Assembly (NCBI RefSeq): GCF_021155775.2 | Contig: NC_060234.1 | Span: 4,493,283-4,557,282 of the forward strand | From: Neodiprion pinetum | Taxonomy: Eukaryota; Arthropoda; Insecta; Hymenoptera; Diprionidae | Direction: 5' to 3' | DNA: 64,000 nt | In this document: positions 25,346-37,662 of the stretch, piece after piece | Layout: each line of letters starts with the position of its first letter | Position numbering within the stretch: the first letter of the stretch is position 1 | Position numbers and translations under genes: made by a program | The notes under the pieces: model-generated | Seen by the model: only the letters and a program-made list of their open reading frames with translations | The model's database searches: none | Told to the model about the DNA's origin: nothing

Positions 25346-26126
25346 AACAAAACTATCGCGACTCGTTTCGTCGATTTTGTGGTCCGCGCAGATCGGATGA
25401 ACGACAAGAACTGAAATTGTCGATCCCGATTTTCCGATCTTGGTTCGCGTCTCGCGCATGCGTAAATACCGGATATTTTTGTTTTGGAAACAGCGAATTC
25501 GACGCTTCGAGTACGACGACAACAAGTTCTCTGTGTACCTGGAAGGCTTTGCTTACATGCTTGAAGATGACACTGAACGCTCAATCGCTCGATCGAGTGT
25601 GACTTTGAGCTACGGCATTTTTACCCTTTCTTTTGCAACATTCGGAAAAGAACCGAGTAAAATTGTTTGGATTTTCTTTTACAATTCGCTTTATTGCATG
25701 TTGTGTAAATTAAAATTTTTCAATATAGCGGTATAGATGATCTCTACGCGGATAATATTCAGTTTGGTGTTGGATTTTGTTGATCGTTGTCCTGTTATTT
25801 TTAAATAAACTGAATATTCGAAATCAAAATCATTTCAGATGCCTCTTGTAAATATTCAGTGAGTATGTGAATTTTTGAGTCTAGAAAATCAACTCGAGGG
25901 TCTTTTGTTTTTTTTAGAGAATTTCATACCCTACAAGAATATGCCTTGAACATCTTTTTATCTCAAACGGTTTAAAAGTTACAGCGTTTTTAATGGAAAA
26001 AAAAATTTCTTGCGTGTTGTTTAAATGGGATATTTCAAATGGCCAGCGACACTCTTTAAAATTGAGCTAAAAATTTTTCCAAACGGGAGAATTTTTTTCT
26101 CAGTAAATAGGTCCTTTTAAAAAAAA

Positions 26127-26129
<3 letters not shown>

Positions 26130-26157
<28 letters not shown>
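26130..26157 (+). repeat. AT microsatellite
   Basis: An alternating TA run follows a poly-A/T stretch. Confidence 0.85.
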
Positions 26158-28168
26158 TTACATCACCCCTCCGAATTTTCTCATTCAAATTGTACTAGAA
26201 TGTTTTTGAAACCGCGTTATTTAATATTTCGAATACGCAACGACAAGAAATACGTAATTAATAAAGCACTCTCACAGGCTGTCCAACAATAAATTCACCG
26301 TAAATATTTAAGACCTCGTAGACAAAATTTTTCAATTTTTCCACAAATTTTTTATTTCAATGAATTCTCAACACGTGACTCGAGGCGAGAGATGAAATTT
26401 GAAAAAAATTCTCGCCATCCGTTCGAGATTCGTCAAAGCACCGTTACATTGTTCCCTGAATCAGAATTCGCAACGAATATTCGATGGGTCTGGAAATATA
26501 AGCTTCGCCTCGCCTCGACGTAGATCCTTGCAAATTCTGCAAGCTTCCCACTCTCTCGGCGTTCTCTCACTCTATTTCCATCAACCGCAATGAACCTGTC
26601 TTCTCTCACGTTGCCGGACCGCATCGATCTCTCCCATAACCCGCGGCTACCTTTCTCGCAAAATTTCATCCCTCACCGGCACACGGCTGTCGGGCTCGAT
26701 CAATCCGGATGAATCGCGAATAAGGAGAAAACGAAAAACAAACGGAAAAAAAAAAAAAAAAAAAAAAAAAAAACTGTTCGAAATTCGATGAGTTTTGGAA
26801 TAAAAGAAATCGCTCGACTTAATTTCGGAAGTAGAAATGAATCGGGCAGAATGGAGTAAAATTTAATTGACGGGGTTTGATTTTTTTCTTTTCATTTTAT
26901 TCACCTCGCATCGAGACACGAAAAAACAAATGAACGAATGGGAGAAGAAATTAAAAATCGACACTGTTTATTTTCTACCGAAAATTATCAAATTATGTCC
27001 GGGGATGGAAAAGCTACGGGAAAAATTATTTCCGAGTGCAAAAAAATCGAAACAAAATTTTAAATTACAAAATGATAGTCTAGACACATTTTCCATTTTT
27101 TCTTCTTCTTTTTTTGTTGTTCCGTTGCTCCATTTTCTATCAAGTTATTAGTATTTATCGAATATGACGATAATTCCCGCAGCAATTCGCGAAGGCATTT
27201 TTTTTTTTTTTTCCTCTATAAAAAAGCTTTAATTTATTGACATGAGGGTTTGACAAAAGATATTCAACAGATAGTATCTCGAATGTTATTGAATAAATAT
27301 AAACAGAACAATTTCTGTGAATGTTTTATTATAGCGGCAGTTTTTGTTTTGTTCATGCATTTCAAAGTTTTTTTCTTTCTTACGTCGAAATTACGAAATC
27401 TGGCTCAGGATTTTCAGATAATCATTTCTTATCGCACGAGGGAAAAAAATGCGACAATTGCGTTATTGATATTGGAAAATTCAAATATCTCGATTATATT
27501 TTGAAATGGATTTAAAGCCTACTAAATAAACAAAATCGAATTCAGCAATGAAATCTCCTGAAAGAAAAAAAAGAAAACGAATGAAAAAAAAAGAAGAATA
27601 AAAAGACCGGAAGTTAATTTAATTGAATTGAATTCGTGTCCGTGATTGTAAAAATTTGGAAAATCTCGACGCACGTATTTCAGTTTTGCCTATTTTATAA
27701 TATAAATTGAAGGGTATTTTCTTTATTGAAGAACTGCCTCGTAGTTTTATTTTTATTTTGTTTATAATTGTAAGACAAAAGAATTTTTTATTCATGGTTT
27801 TGTCATATTGACATTATAACGAATTCGTTGAAAGAGATGTATTTTTACAATACTTTATCGATATTACACGGCGTAGCGAGTTTGATAAAACGAATCGGCT
27901 ACTGCGATTATCGACGTTAAGATAACGCAAGAAAAAAACACTCAGGCAACCGAACCGTAATAAATTGACGCGAAGAAAATTTGTTTCTCAAACTCTCTCG
28001 TCTCCAGTCATGTCATAAGTTTTTCTGTTTCGTAAACTTTTCCTCGATTCCAGTCCCGGAAGAAGCTGAAATTCAGGCTTGAAAATCGCGAACGAGAAGC
28101 TGACATGAAACAAACAATTGTCATAGCGTAAAACTTTTGATAAGCGGATTACAAGAAGCACGAGGCTA

Positions 28169-28169
<1 letters not shown>

Positions 28170-28205
<36 letters not shown>
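28170..28205 (+). repeat. GA microsatellite
   Basis: An alternating GA run with a single AAAG interruption. Confidence 0.85.
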
Positions 28206-30808
28206 CAGAAGGAATATAAAATGCGAGAGGAAGATAAAGCCTGGATGCTGCTTTGTGTAAACAAAGCGCGGTCGTTACGTAGACGATTTGATTTTAGGAC
28301 CTTAGTTGTTCGGCCATTTAAACAATGCGAGAGGCTCCGAGGTCTGAACAAAATTCGCAACGAGCTTCCGCAATTCAAGGACGTAATTTTATGACCGTAC
28401 ACGAATACTGCGTTTCTATTGAAATTCACGTTCGTAGTTTTATCACATTTACGACCAACCGAACCTTCGAATTTCAAATCCATTTTCTGGCCTGCTGTTA
28501 ATTTCGGCCGAATATAAGGTTTTTAGTCACTATGTAAATTGATATTGTAATAAAACTGCGATGACGAAAACAAGTGCCGACGTATTCATAAAACTTTGCG
28601 AAAATTTGCGGTTCGCTTGATTGTTGAGAAATTTGAAAAAAGTTTATCACCCTCGGAAGCTTGGTTTTTTTTTTCCTTTTTTTTTTTTCTTTAATTTTTT
28701 CATCAATTGTGACTGCTCGAAATTTATTGGGAACGGTTGATATATACGCGACCAATAATTATTATCTATAAAATCATGACTTTTGAAAACGACGCGGAAT
28801 GCTTTTGAATGTTGTCTGTCGAGCCTTAACGAAGGAAACTCAAAACGAATACAGTGTCGCGAGAAAAAAAAAAAAAAAAATACCACGATTCAAAAAAATT
28901 GCGACTCGATAAAATTGAATTCAAAATCGATTTACTTGATTTTTTAAATCAATTAAATATCGCTGAATAATTTGTTTTCAAGACAAAATCGAATCGCAGT
29001 TGCAATTTTCATTCATTTCAATTCCCTGATTCTGTAACTCTCTGCAGAAATTGTGGGAGATAAATTTTATTGCAGTTTAGAACGAGGAATAAAAGAGAGG
29101 ACCAAAAATAAACAAAAAAAATAAAAAAAAAAAATAAAAAATCAAATCACCGGAGAATCCGTGACCGTGAAAAGTGACGGGAAATAAACCGTATCGCAAA
29201 AGAACTAACCCGTGTCTGATGAAAATTAGAGAGGGTAAAGGGTAACCCAAAGGAAAAAATTAAAATGAAATAAAATAAAATAAAAAACAGCAACACTGCA
29301 AAATAGAAGTGAAAAGTAAAAATGTAGTTGTAGTATAATAATTGTCTGTTAATTACAATGCGGTTACCGTATAATTAGGATTCGACCCGAGGCGTATATT
29401 AATAACAGCTAACTTTTCAACGGGACTTAAACTTCCTACAGGGTAGAATTATCGCGAGTTTAACTGTGCGATAAATTTCACTGTAATAATTTCAAAACAT
29501 TTCCCGAATCATTATCCGGGATCTGTCGCGACGATTCTGGGCAAAGCGATTTTACGTACCACTTTGCGTTGAAATTATTTCACTCTCTCGGTTCAATTCT
29601 CAGCGTCATTGTATCACGTTAGGTATTTTCGTTTGACAAACGAGAAAGTTTTCAAACGATCTGTGAGAGAGAAAATTGCCAAAACTTGATGACAAATCGT
29701 CGCACGATTACACTCGTGGTATTTGAGCGTGGATCTTGAAACGTTAGAATTTTCCAAGATTGAAAAGCGAATCGAATCTGTGATCGAATGAAAAGACTTA
29801 AAAAAAAAAGAAAAAAGAATCAACAGTAGCGCAATTTTTTTATTTCACACATCGATCGGGGAAAAACTAATTTTTAGTTATATCGCGTAAAAAGTTATTG
29901 ATCGCTGCATTGAATTCCGCTTCGAGAAGACGACGGAATTTTTATTCATTGGTATACCTTTTAGAAAATAACAATGTTTGAAAAAAAATTTCCAAATATT
30001 TCGCACATTTTTCATCGATTCGCAATTATTTCGGTTGAATTTTTATATCGCAGGGAGAGATTAATCGTATTGATTTATAAAATTTCAAACGAATCATAAT
30101 GTACGAATAAGAATCGTAACTTATTCGTTTTCTTTAGCTGAAAGAATGTTCCGTCGCATAAGGCATTCCCATTTGAAAACCGTTTTATTCCATTTTTGAG
30201 AATATCGAGTAAAATCGTTCAGAATTCGATATTCGGGTAATATTCGTGGGAAAATCGGGCGTAAAGAACACGGCGAGAAAACTCACCCGTGGGGGATTTA
30301 GAAGTCTAGAAGTAAACTGGGTGAATGTATAAGCTATCGTTTCCATCTGAAATACGATCTCCATAGTCAGAATCAACGTTGCAGCTGTCGGCCATCCTCG
30401 TCGCAATTCCATAAGGACGAGGTTATGCCGAAGGAAAAGTTTAAGCCCCGCAGCCAACTTCACACTTTACGCGTCACAAACGCGACGGCTCCAGATTGCG
30501 CGTGTATTTTACATCGACGTGTATAACGTTGGGAAAAAGTGGAAGTTATACTCACTTCCTGAATTTAATAATAAACCTTCGAACTCGAGGGATGATTAAT
30601 AAGTTTTCAAGTTCGTTTCAAGAGGGGTCGATAAACGCGTAATATCTCTATAAAATATGGGATAACTCCAACTCTTCGGTAGCTTGATCATCATTTATTT
30701 ATTAAACAACGATACGTGTACCTCATTTTATCGAACATACTAACGGACCAAAAATTATTCAACCCTTTTGCTTTTAAACTGAGAAAATTTTCCTTTTTTA
30801 CAATTGTA

Positions 30809-31204
30809 CCGGGACAATCTCTCGAAACTTGAAAATGAACCGCGCATGCGCCAAACAATTAAATCTCATTGGTCGGCGAAATCTTCCCGCAGCGATATTC
30901 TTGTCCGCGATGCAGGCCGGCCAACCTACGCAAAATGTATACGTTTGAATTTTCAAAGAGCACAAGCGTTGAATTCCGACCGTTCTTCGAAGAATCAACT
31001 TTCCGACCCGATAACAAATGCTTCCCAAATCTTTCCGAGTCGCTGCCTCGATTATTCGAGATTCTAACCTCGAAAATTCGTGTCAACCACATCGCCGGCA
31101 GAAACAGTTTGACGGCTGAAAACTCGGGTTGGCCAGCCTGCGCGAAAAGCCGATAAAACTCGCGCGTGCGCGGTTCATTTTCAAGTTTCAAGAGATTCTC
31201 CCGG
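30809..31204. mobile_element. non-autonomous inverted-repeat element, 396 bp, copy 2
   Basis: This is a near-identical partner of 23715-24110 with the same length and orientation, TA on both flanks and the same CCGGGA ends. The high similarity implies recent amplification or sequence exchange. The - strand frame is again fully open through the element (and extends into the shared 3' flank, starting at 31245), giving 128 aa. Confidence 0.7.
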
Positions 31205-32028
31205 TACGTATAGAAAATTGTTCCAAGATGAGGTAAACTTTTCACATCGTTCGATCATAGTTGCATATTCTATATTTTCTAGTACACACTTGCAGGTCAG
31301 AGGTCTAGTTAAAAGAAAACATTGCGTAACAAGGATTCAAACATATTCTTCGGTTACGATGTGAAAAAAAAAAAATATTAATAAAACGTTATAACGCTCA
31401 AGGACCGTACAATAGCGAACAAGACTAGAAATTTTTCTCTGATCCGACAAGAATAAAACTTCAGCGATCGCAAAATTATCATTCCGGTAAAATAATCGAT
31501 CGGTTTGGAATAAAACTACTTGAATTCAAAAGCACGGATGAGCGAATTTTGGAGTTCGAAATAAAAATTGGATGACGGTCCGGAGGAGAGTTTGGAATAG
31601 GCAGGGAACGCCCCTTGTAAAATCGCAAACCAGCTAATCCGTATAAGGGATGGGAAAGCGTCGAGAGTCCGCCGGATATTAGGGTTGAAATGGCGTTAAA
31701 GAGCGCGGGCAAAGCCATTGTAGTTTGGAATTGCCGCGATGCTTTTGCTTAAGATGGCTGCCGCCCGAGTTCCATCAACTCTTCCGTCTCGTATGTTCCG
31801 TCAATAGCGATTCTCGGTCTGTCATAATTTATACCGCGCCACTCCGCCGATCGATTCCGTCAAACGAAATTCGTACGTATATTCATACGTTCGTATTGCA
31901 CCAAAACACTCGATAAACAGCCGAACCGTACTCGCCCGAAACTTGACTGACACGATAATTCCTCGACATTTCGCGATTGTGAGAATAGAAAGTTTGTCAG
32001 GAATTTAAAATTCAACAGGTATAACTAT

Positions 32029-32261
32029 TAGTGCTGTGCGATTAATCGATTAATTACCGCCAATTTCCATTTGTCAGTTTTTCGATTAATTGATTCCTCG
32101 ACGGTTTTGATTAATCGATTAAACGAGTTTATGGATGAAACGTTTTTCCGAATAATCCAAATTACCTCACAATAATTCTTAGTCGAAATCGTCGATTGAT
32201 CGATTGATAGAAAAAACGTATAATCGGAAAACTCAATTAATCGATTAATCCTACAGCACTA
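32029..32261. mobile_element. hAT-type MITE, 233 bp, with 8-bp target duplication
   Basis: The terminal inverted repeats are TAGTGCTGTGCGATTAATCG at the left and, as reverse complement of the right end, TAGTGCTGTAGGATTAATCG; both continue ATTAAT. The ends fit the YARNG consensus of hAT elements. Flanking octamers are ATAACTAT (32021-32028) and ATAACTGT (32262-32269), matching at 7 of 8 positions. There is no coding capacity, so it would be moved in trans. Confidence 0.85.
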
Positions 32262-33238
32262 ATAACTGTACAAATAATAATAATAATAGTAATAATAATA
32301 ATAAAAGCAGCCTTTTTTACACCCTTCTCGATAAATTTGAATCCGTAAACAATGTTTCGATTAAGGATAATATCAGTCGAGATGACATGATTAGAATATT
32401 CTTGAAATTGTACACACGAAGGTAATTTCGTCAACTTTAGCTAAACGACACGAATTTAACCAACATTTTCAAGCAATCGTTGAACGATCGTTGAAAACTG
32501 GTTTTCGAAACAGCGCATAAGAAAATGATACTGAAATTAATGATGATAACGAGAAAATTACTAAATGCCAAAATCGCTCATCTAACCCTCGATTAATTTT
32601 TCTTATCAGGTGTTAATTTTTTTTTTTTTTTTTTTTTTACTTCTTTACGTAACGCCAAGCGATAAATGCATGTACTTAAAGATCGGCGTGAAACTATTGG
32701 GATCCATAATTCGTTGGGATATCGAGCAAAGTAGGCGATTCCTTAACCATTAACGAATTCGTTACATCATTGCAGGCGGCAGCGGAATTAGAAGCCGAAT
32801 CAGAAGCACGCAAAGGAGGGAGGGAAACGGCAGCCGTTCGATTAATTTCCTCAATCGAATTCGGACCGGTTGTAAATCTAGTTCCAGGTTAAACCCGGTG
32901 GTCTACCCTTGTCCCTTAGGGTTTGATTGTATCGCCGCCGTTCGCTTTCTCTACATGCTCGTTTTCTCGCTCGAATTGTTCCTCCCTCTCTTTCCTTCCC
33001 CCATTGTTGTTTTTTTTTTTTTATTTTTATTTTTTTTTCATTTTTTTTATTTTTTTTTATTATTTACTCCTCCAAACTCCGAGCTGAAAAGTTGTCTGCG
33101 ATTTACCGATTTGTGAAACAGGGAAACAGAAAATGGAAAACCAAAGCTGAGGTATATATCAAAGAAACGAAGAAATGGTTTCACAGGCGAAAAGAATGCC
33201 AACGGAATGTTTGTATTTCATAAAGAAGTTGTTTGTTC

Positions 33239-33243
<5 letters not shown>

Positions 33244-33278
<35 letters not shown>
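33244..33278 (+). repeat. poly-A tract, 35 nt
   Basis: A long uninterrupted run of A. It could be the tail of a retroposed sequence, but I could not define a body or a target duplication. Confidence 0.8.
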
Positions 33279-33279
<1 letters not shown>

Positions 33280-35715
33280 GCTCAAGGGCTACGGCAAAGT
33301 TTTTTTTACACCGATGATCGTGAACACAAATATAACAACATTCTTGGTACGTGATTGAAAATGAATCTGAAAAAGTTACAATGACACCAAGCTAAGACAT
33401 CATTAGTTTGAACAAATATTTGATAATACCAGACTTTGTTGTTGTTTTTCTTTCTTTTTATCCAATTTTAACGGTTTTCGGCTCATTTTGTTCATCTCTA
33501 GAGAGGCGATCCAAGATTTAACGAACGTTTTTGCAGACAATTTTTGGAGGACTAATCAGCGAGAAAATTGTACCAAATATCATTTGAATCTGACGGGGGA
33601 AAAAAAAGGCAAGAATTTAATAATTCCAAACGTTTTTTCTCAGATTGTTCTTATTTTATACGGCGTGGTTCGAATATTGCTGTTTCATTATTATTAATAA
33701 TCATCGGCACTAATAACACTGCCAGTGATTTAATCAACGGTTTTTCCCTCTTCTCCGAAACTTTTCATTCAGACGCCAAGGCCATTCATCCTCAACCACT
33801 AGTAACGTAAAAATATCCGAGACCACAAGGAGTCAGTCCATTATGTATTGAGCTCAGAGGCGAGTCACGAATTCGCTTCTGAGGGCCGTCTCTTCGTCCA
33901 AGGTGGATTCCCATCTTTTTTTTTTCAAAGAAAAATCGAAAGAAAAGAGGAGCGAGTAAGAAGGGGGGAAAAAAAAGTTGCTGAATACCGAAAGCTTCGC
34001 AAAGTCGACGAGAGCTAAGGTTGGAACGAATTTCTCTTACTACTACTTTTCTTTTCGTTTCTTTTTTTTTTTTTGTTTTTTTGTTTTTTTTTTTTTTCTT
34101 CTCTCTTTATTCCTTTTTTTTCGCCGTATATAAGAAAGTTTCGCGGTTTTTCAAGACGAAATTAGATCGCGTCGAGGGTTAACACCACTCGTTCAGATTT
34201 CTTCTTCTTTTTCTCTCACTTTCTTCATCGTTTTCATTTCTCACCGTCGTCTGGTTTCGAGTTTTCAGAACCGCGAAGATTTAACGCGGTTTCAGAGATT
34301 TCAAACGAAAAAAGAAAAAAAAACGAGAGATCAAAACGAACTAGACCGTTTACACAAATGTTCAACGCAATTTCAAATTAGCTTTATCAAGAATTGAAAC
34401 ATGTCAGAAATTTTATAACAAAATCTTTACAACATTTCAAATCATATCTTACGATTGACACGATTCTAATCATTTCTTAGGAAGGATACATATACTTGCT
34501 ATTTGTATATCACGGAATCAAAAAGGCATGTATCGATAGTTTGGAATGGTCTGGTCAAAGATTACCTTTCCTGCTTTTAAAACGTGTTTTTCCTTTTATT
34601 ATAAACGGAATATATACAAACGGTGACAATGTTTGTTTTCTTCAACGTGATTCGCGTGCATGTATATTTATACACGACGTATACAGGGTGTGCCAAAAAA
34701 AAAAAAAGGAAAACCGAGTCAATTTAAAACGTTGATAAACTCCAAACGCATCGACTGATTTTCGCAAAACTTTCGCGTTTAAAAAATTCAGAGAATCTAT
34801 TCTCCTGGACGAGCTAAACGATTTTGAAAGACGGCTTTTCAGAAAGTCGTGAGGAGGATGAGAGAAGATTAATTAAACAAAATTTTCGACTCAATTTCCA
34901 TCTCAGATTACGATTCCAAGTTCGATTCTGACGTTTTGGCAATTCTTCAAGATCGTTTTCACACGATATAAACAGTTTCCAGTAATATCACAGTCAAAAC
35001 ATATACGCTTTTTGAGGTTGAAATTCATCGTCTTGGTAAAAATCCGCTCTCGGATTGAAGCGCGTGCGAATTAAATTTCAGCAGACGACGGAGGATGCAG
35101 TCGTTAGGAATTCACTCTGTATATAATGTTGGCGCGTTGGAATTCAATTGCCCCCGCAAAGTGGGAAGTTTCCAGAGGAGTACAATGTATAATAACATAT
35201 GCGCGTACATACCTAACTATATAAGTATATACACGTATATGGGGCATTCCACGCCAATTCTATCTGGGTTTTACCCTTGACCTCTCAGATTTGGCGCACG
35301 ATTTTTTCTATCACTGTTCTCACTTTGAAAGATACTCGGTTTTCTTTTCTTAAAATCCGGTGTGATATACGCAAGTGTTTCTATTCTATTCGCGTTGTGT
35401 GATTTGTGCACCGGATGCATGGTCAGGAATAACAATAACGATCATTGTTTTAGGCAAGCAAAGTTTTCGCGAACTTTCCTTTCATTCATTTCTTGTGTCG
35501 TATCGCTTACAGTCGGAGAAAAAAATGGTTAAAACTTGATTCGCAAGCTGAATATTCTATGAGAAAAAAAAAGTTCCCGTTATCGATGAAAAGTGACTTC
35601 CTCTTTCCGCAAGCAATTCTGGTAATGAATCCCTTATCTACGGTTGGGAGAACACAGGTGATATTTTTCTGCCCGCATGCTGGACGAGTTAAAAAACGAT
35701 TCGTACAGTTGAAAC

Positions 35716-36430
35716 ATGACGCCGTACAAATCAACGGTGATTATCTCAGGTTTGGCAATTGCAGCTTGCGGATTTCAACCTCGCGCGAATAATTTCGTCG
35801 AGGATAAAGAGCTTCGAGAATCCGTGCGTCGGGATATAAATTTGGAAATCAGAAAGATGACGTCACTTCCGGAAACACCGGAAATAATGTCGTTAAAGAT
35901 ACCTCGCATAGTCGATGTTTCGTACATCTCTTATTTGATTACGTGAAACGGAATCTTCAGATTAGTAAATCATTTTATTCGTTATCAAAGTTGAACGCTT
36001 CACGAAGAAAAGGAAAATAAAAGACACGTTACGTACAGGAAAAGCAATTTCAGTTTTTCAAATTGGGTTGCACGGGATTGGACGTAAAAAACAGACATCT
36101 AAATGTCGCAAGGAAAGTCGATTTGTTAAATGTATCAGCCAGCAAAATGAATCAACGCTGTTCGAACGACAGTGACGGGAAGAAAAAGCGCGGGAACTGC
36201 GCGAGGTGAGAGAAAAGTTGGCACGACTGAAGCAAGAGCGGGATGCGCGGGAGAAAAAAGAGCGGGAAACCAGAAATCGCGCGCATTACGAACGCCTCGA
36301 ACTGCAAAAAGAGGATACTGGGATGGTGGAGAAGCTGGTGGATCAGCGGAGACTTTCGACGCGGACAAAGCTCGAGCTTAAACGGAATAACGAAGGATGT
36401 TGTCAAAAGCAAAAAAATAACAGAGTGTAA
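35716..36430 (+). pseudogene. member A of the nested secreted coiled-coil family, probably broken
   Basis: Exon 1 starts at the ATG at 35716 and encodes a signal peptide (TVIISGLAIAACG, then FQPRANN). It shares the ACGF cleavage-region signature and a following FVED motif with member D. A GTGCGT donor at 35824 falls at the place where D has its donor, which would give a 36-codon exon 1 in phase 0. A coiled-coil exon follows at 36173-36430 (ELREVREKLARLKQERDARE), resembling EKLAR in D. With the acceptor CAG at 36170-36172 the first codon is TGA, which blocks the frame. If unspliced, the frame gives a 76-aa protein ending at 35946. Either a pseudogene or a short secreted peptide gene is possible. 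Confidence 0.5.
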
Positions 36431-37603
36431 TTGTGTCCATTATTGTCGAATAATGAACAGAATTTCGACAGATCAATAAATCGGGACTGACGGATTTTGT
36501 ACAAAGTTTTTTACCGTGGTTTTTCAAGCTTGCGAAAAGAAGAAAAAAAAAATCCTTCAACCTTCTCTAATCGCCGACGATAAAATTTTTCATTTCACAA
36601 CACGTATCTAATTATTAACTTTTTATATATTATTTATAGATAAAATATTTATCTTGTTCAGAGATTGTCAAATCATCGATATAACCAAGTGGGTTGGTAC
36701 TAAATATGTATCCATTGTATGATTCAGTGTGTTAAGAATGTTGATCAGTCGAAAATCAATACTGTTGAATGTGTATTTTTTTGAAAATGGAAGCAAATCA
36801 AAATTTCAATGGTTACTTAACAAGTCCAATCGAGTTTATCGAGACGATCGTTTCCGACAAGAATGATTCATACTTTACAGCAAACGTGAGCCTGAGAAAT
36901 GAAAATCGGTTTTAAACCACGCGACAGTTGTAGAAAATTTGAATTTCCCCTCGCCTTAAGATCGACCCGTTGGTGAAACTGAATAGCACGATACAGAAGC
37001 TTGTAGGAAACGTACAAACGCGACACGAATTATTTGTGAGGAAATAATCTCTGGGTTTTCAGAAGACCTTTCCCCTAGCGATGTCAAATACAATCGTTCC
37101 TTGTCACGTAACGAGTCACAAGACACTTTATCACCGACCGACGAGTCTCGGTTTGATAGCGTTTAGTTTAGAATAGTTAGTTTTATGATATCTGATCCAG
37201 TTTTTCCCTGGGCTAAACGAATCGTAGTATAAATGTGACAATTAACTCGTCAGGTAATATAAACACACTTCCGATCACTTACAATTAGACAGAGGTTAAA
37301 GGTCGTAGTGCAACGAACGTGCTGCAACATAGTTTTTCAAGTAAGTGAGATAATGGAATTTGCATAGTGTATTGATGTCCAAATATTTCACTGTCACTTG
37401 AACCTAAAGCACATAAAACCCAAAGTTTGTGTCAAGTTTATTATCGAAAGATGTCGTACGTCGTACATGGAAAACAGTGACGGGTGGAAAATTAACAACA
37501 GCTATGAAAGTACAACATGGAAGATATTCAAAAGATAACTCAAACCTGTTTACCGAATAATTTCGAGAGTTTGAAATCAACAACAGACCACGGAGTGATA
37601 GGA

Positions 37604-37636
37604 TATAAGAAGCATCGGCATAGCCGAAGCCTCAGT
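37604..37636 (+). promoter_or_regulatory. core promoter of nested gene B (TATA plus TCAGT initiator)
   Basis: TATAAG at 37604-37609 lies 30 nt before the A of TCAGT at 37632-37636, the spacing and initiator sequence expected of an arthropod RNA polymerase II core promoter. It predicts a 5' UTR of about 29 nt before the ATG at 37663. Confidence 0.65.
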
Positions 37637-37662
37637 AACCGGTAGTTTGACCCAGCGAAAAG

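Larger units (their letters stand above)
24111..30808. other. giant receptor intron, part 3: repeats, no gene seen
   Basis: I see no gene here. At 24111-24148 the sequence following element copy 1 is shared with the sequence following copy 2 (31205-31242). Around 24318-24367 lies an imperfect hairpin (AACCTCAAACATTTTGACAG paired with CTGTCGACATTTTTTAGGTT). Microsatellites are CA/GC at 25315-25345, AT at 26130-26157, poly-A at about 26744-26773 and GA at 28170-28205. The open frames in these regions are products of the simple repeats. Confidence 0.5.
31205..35715. other. giant receptor intron, part 4: MITE and low-complexity DNA
   Basis: I see no supportable gene here. The block contains the hAT-type MITE at 32029-32261, TAA-type microsatellite DNA just after it (32272-32304), long poly-T near 32618-32638, a 35-nt poly-A at 33244-33278, and a GGGGCATTCC-type repeat start at 35241. 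A GC-richer patch at 31560-31900 could be regulatory. TACAGGGTGTGCC at about 34683 resembles a transposon terminus followed by a poly-A run. Confidence 0.5.

Noticed and set aside
25088..25602. Overlapping frames of 89-145 codons on both strands
   Set aside because: They are driven by the CA/GT microsatellite and lack coding features.
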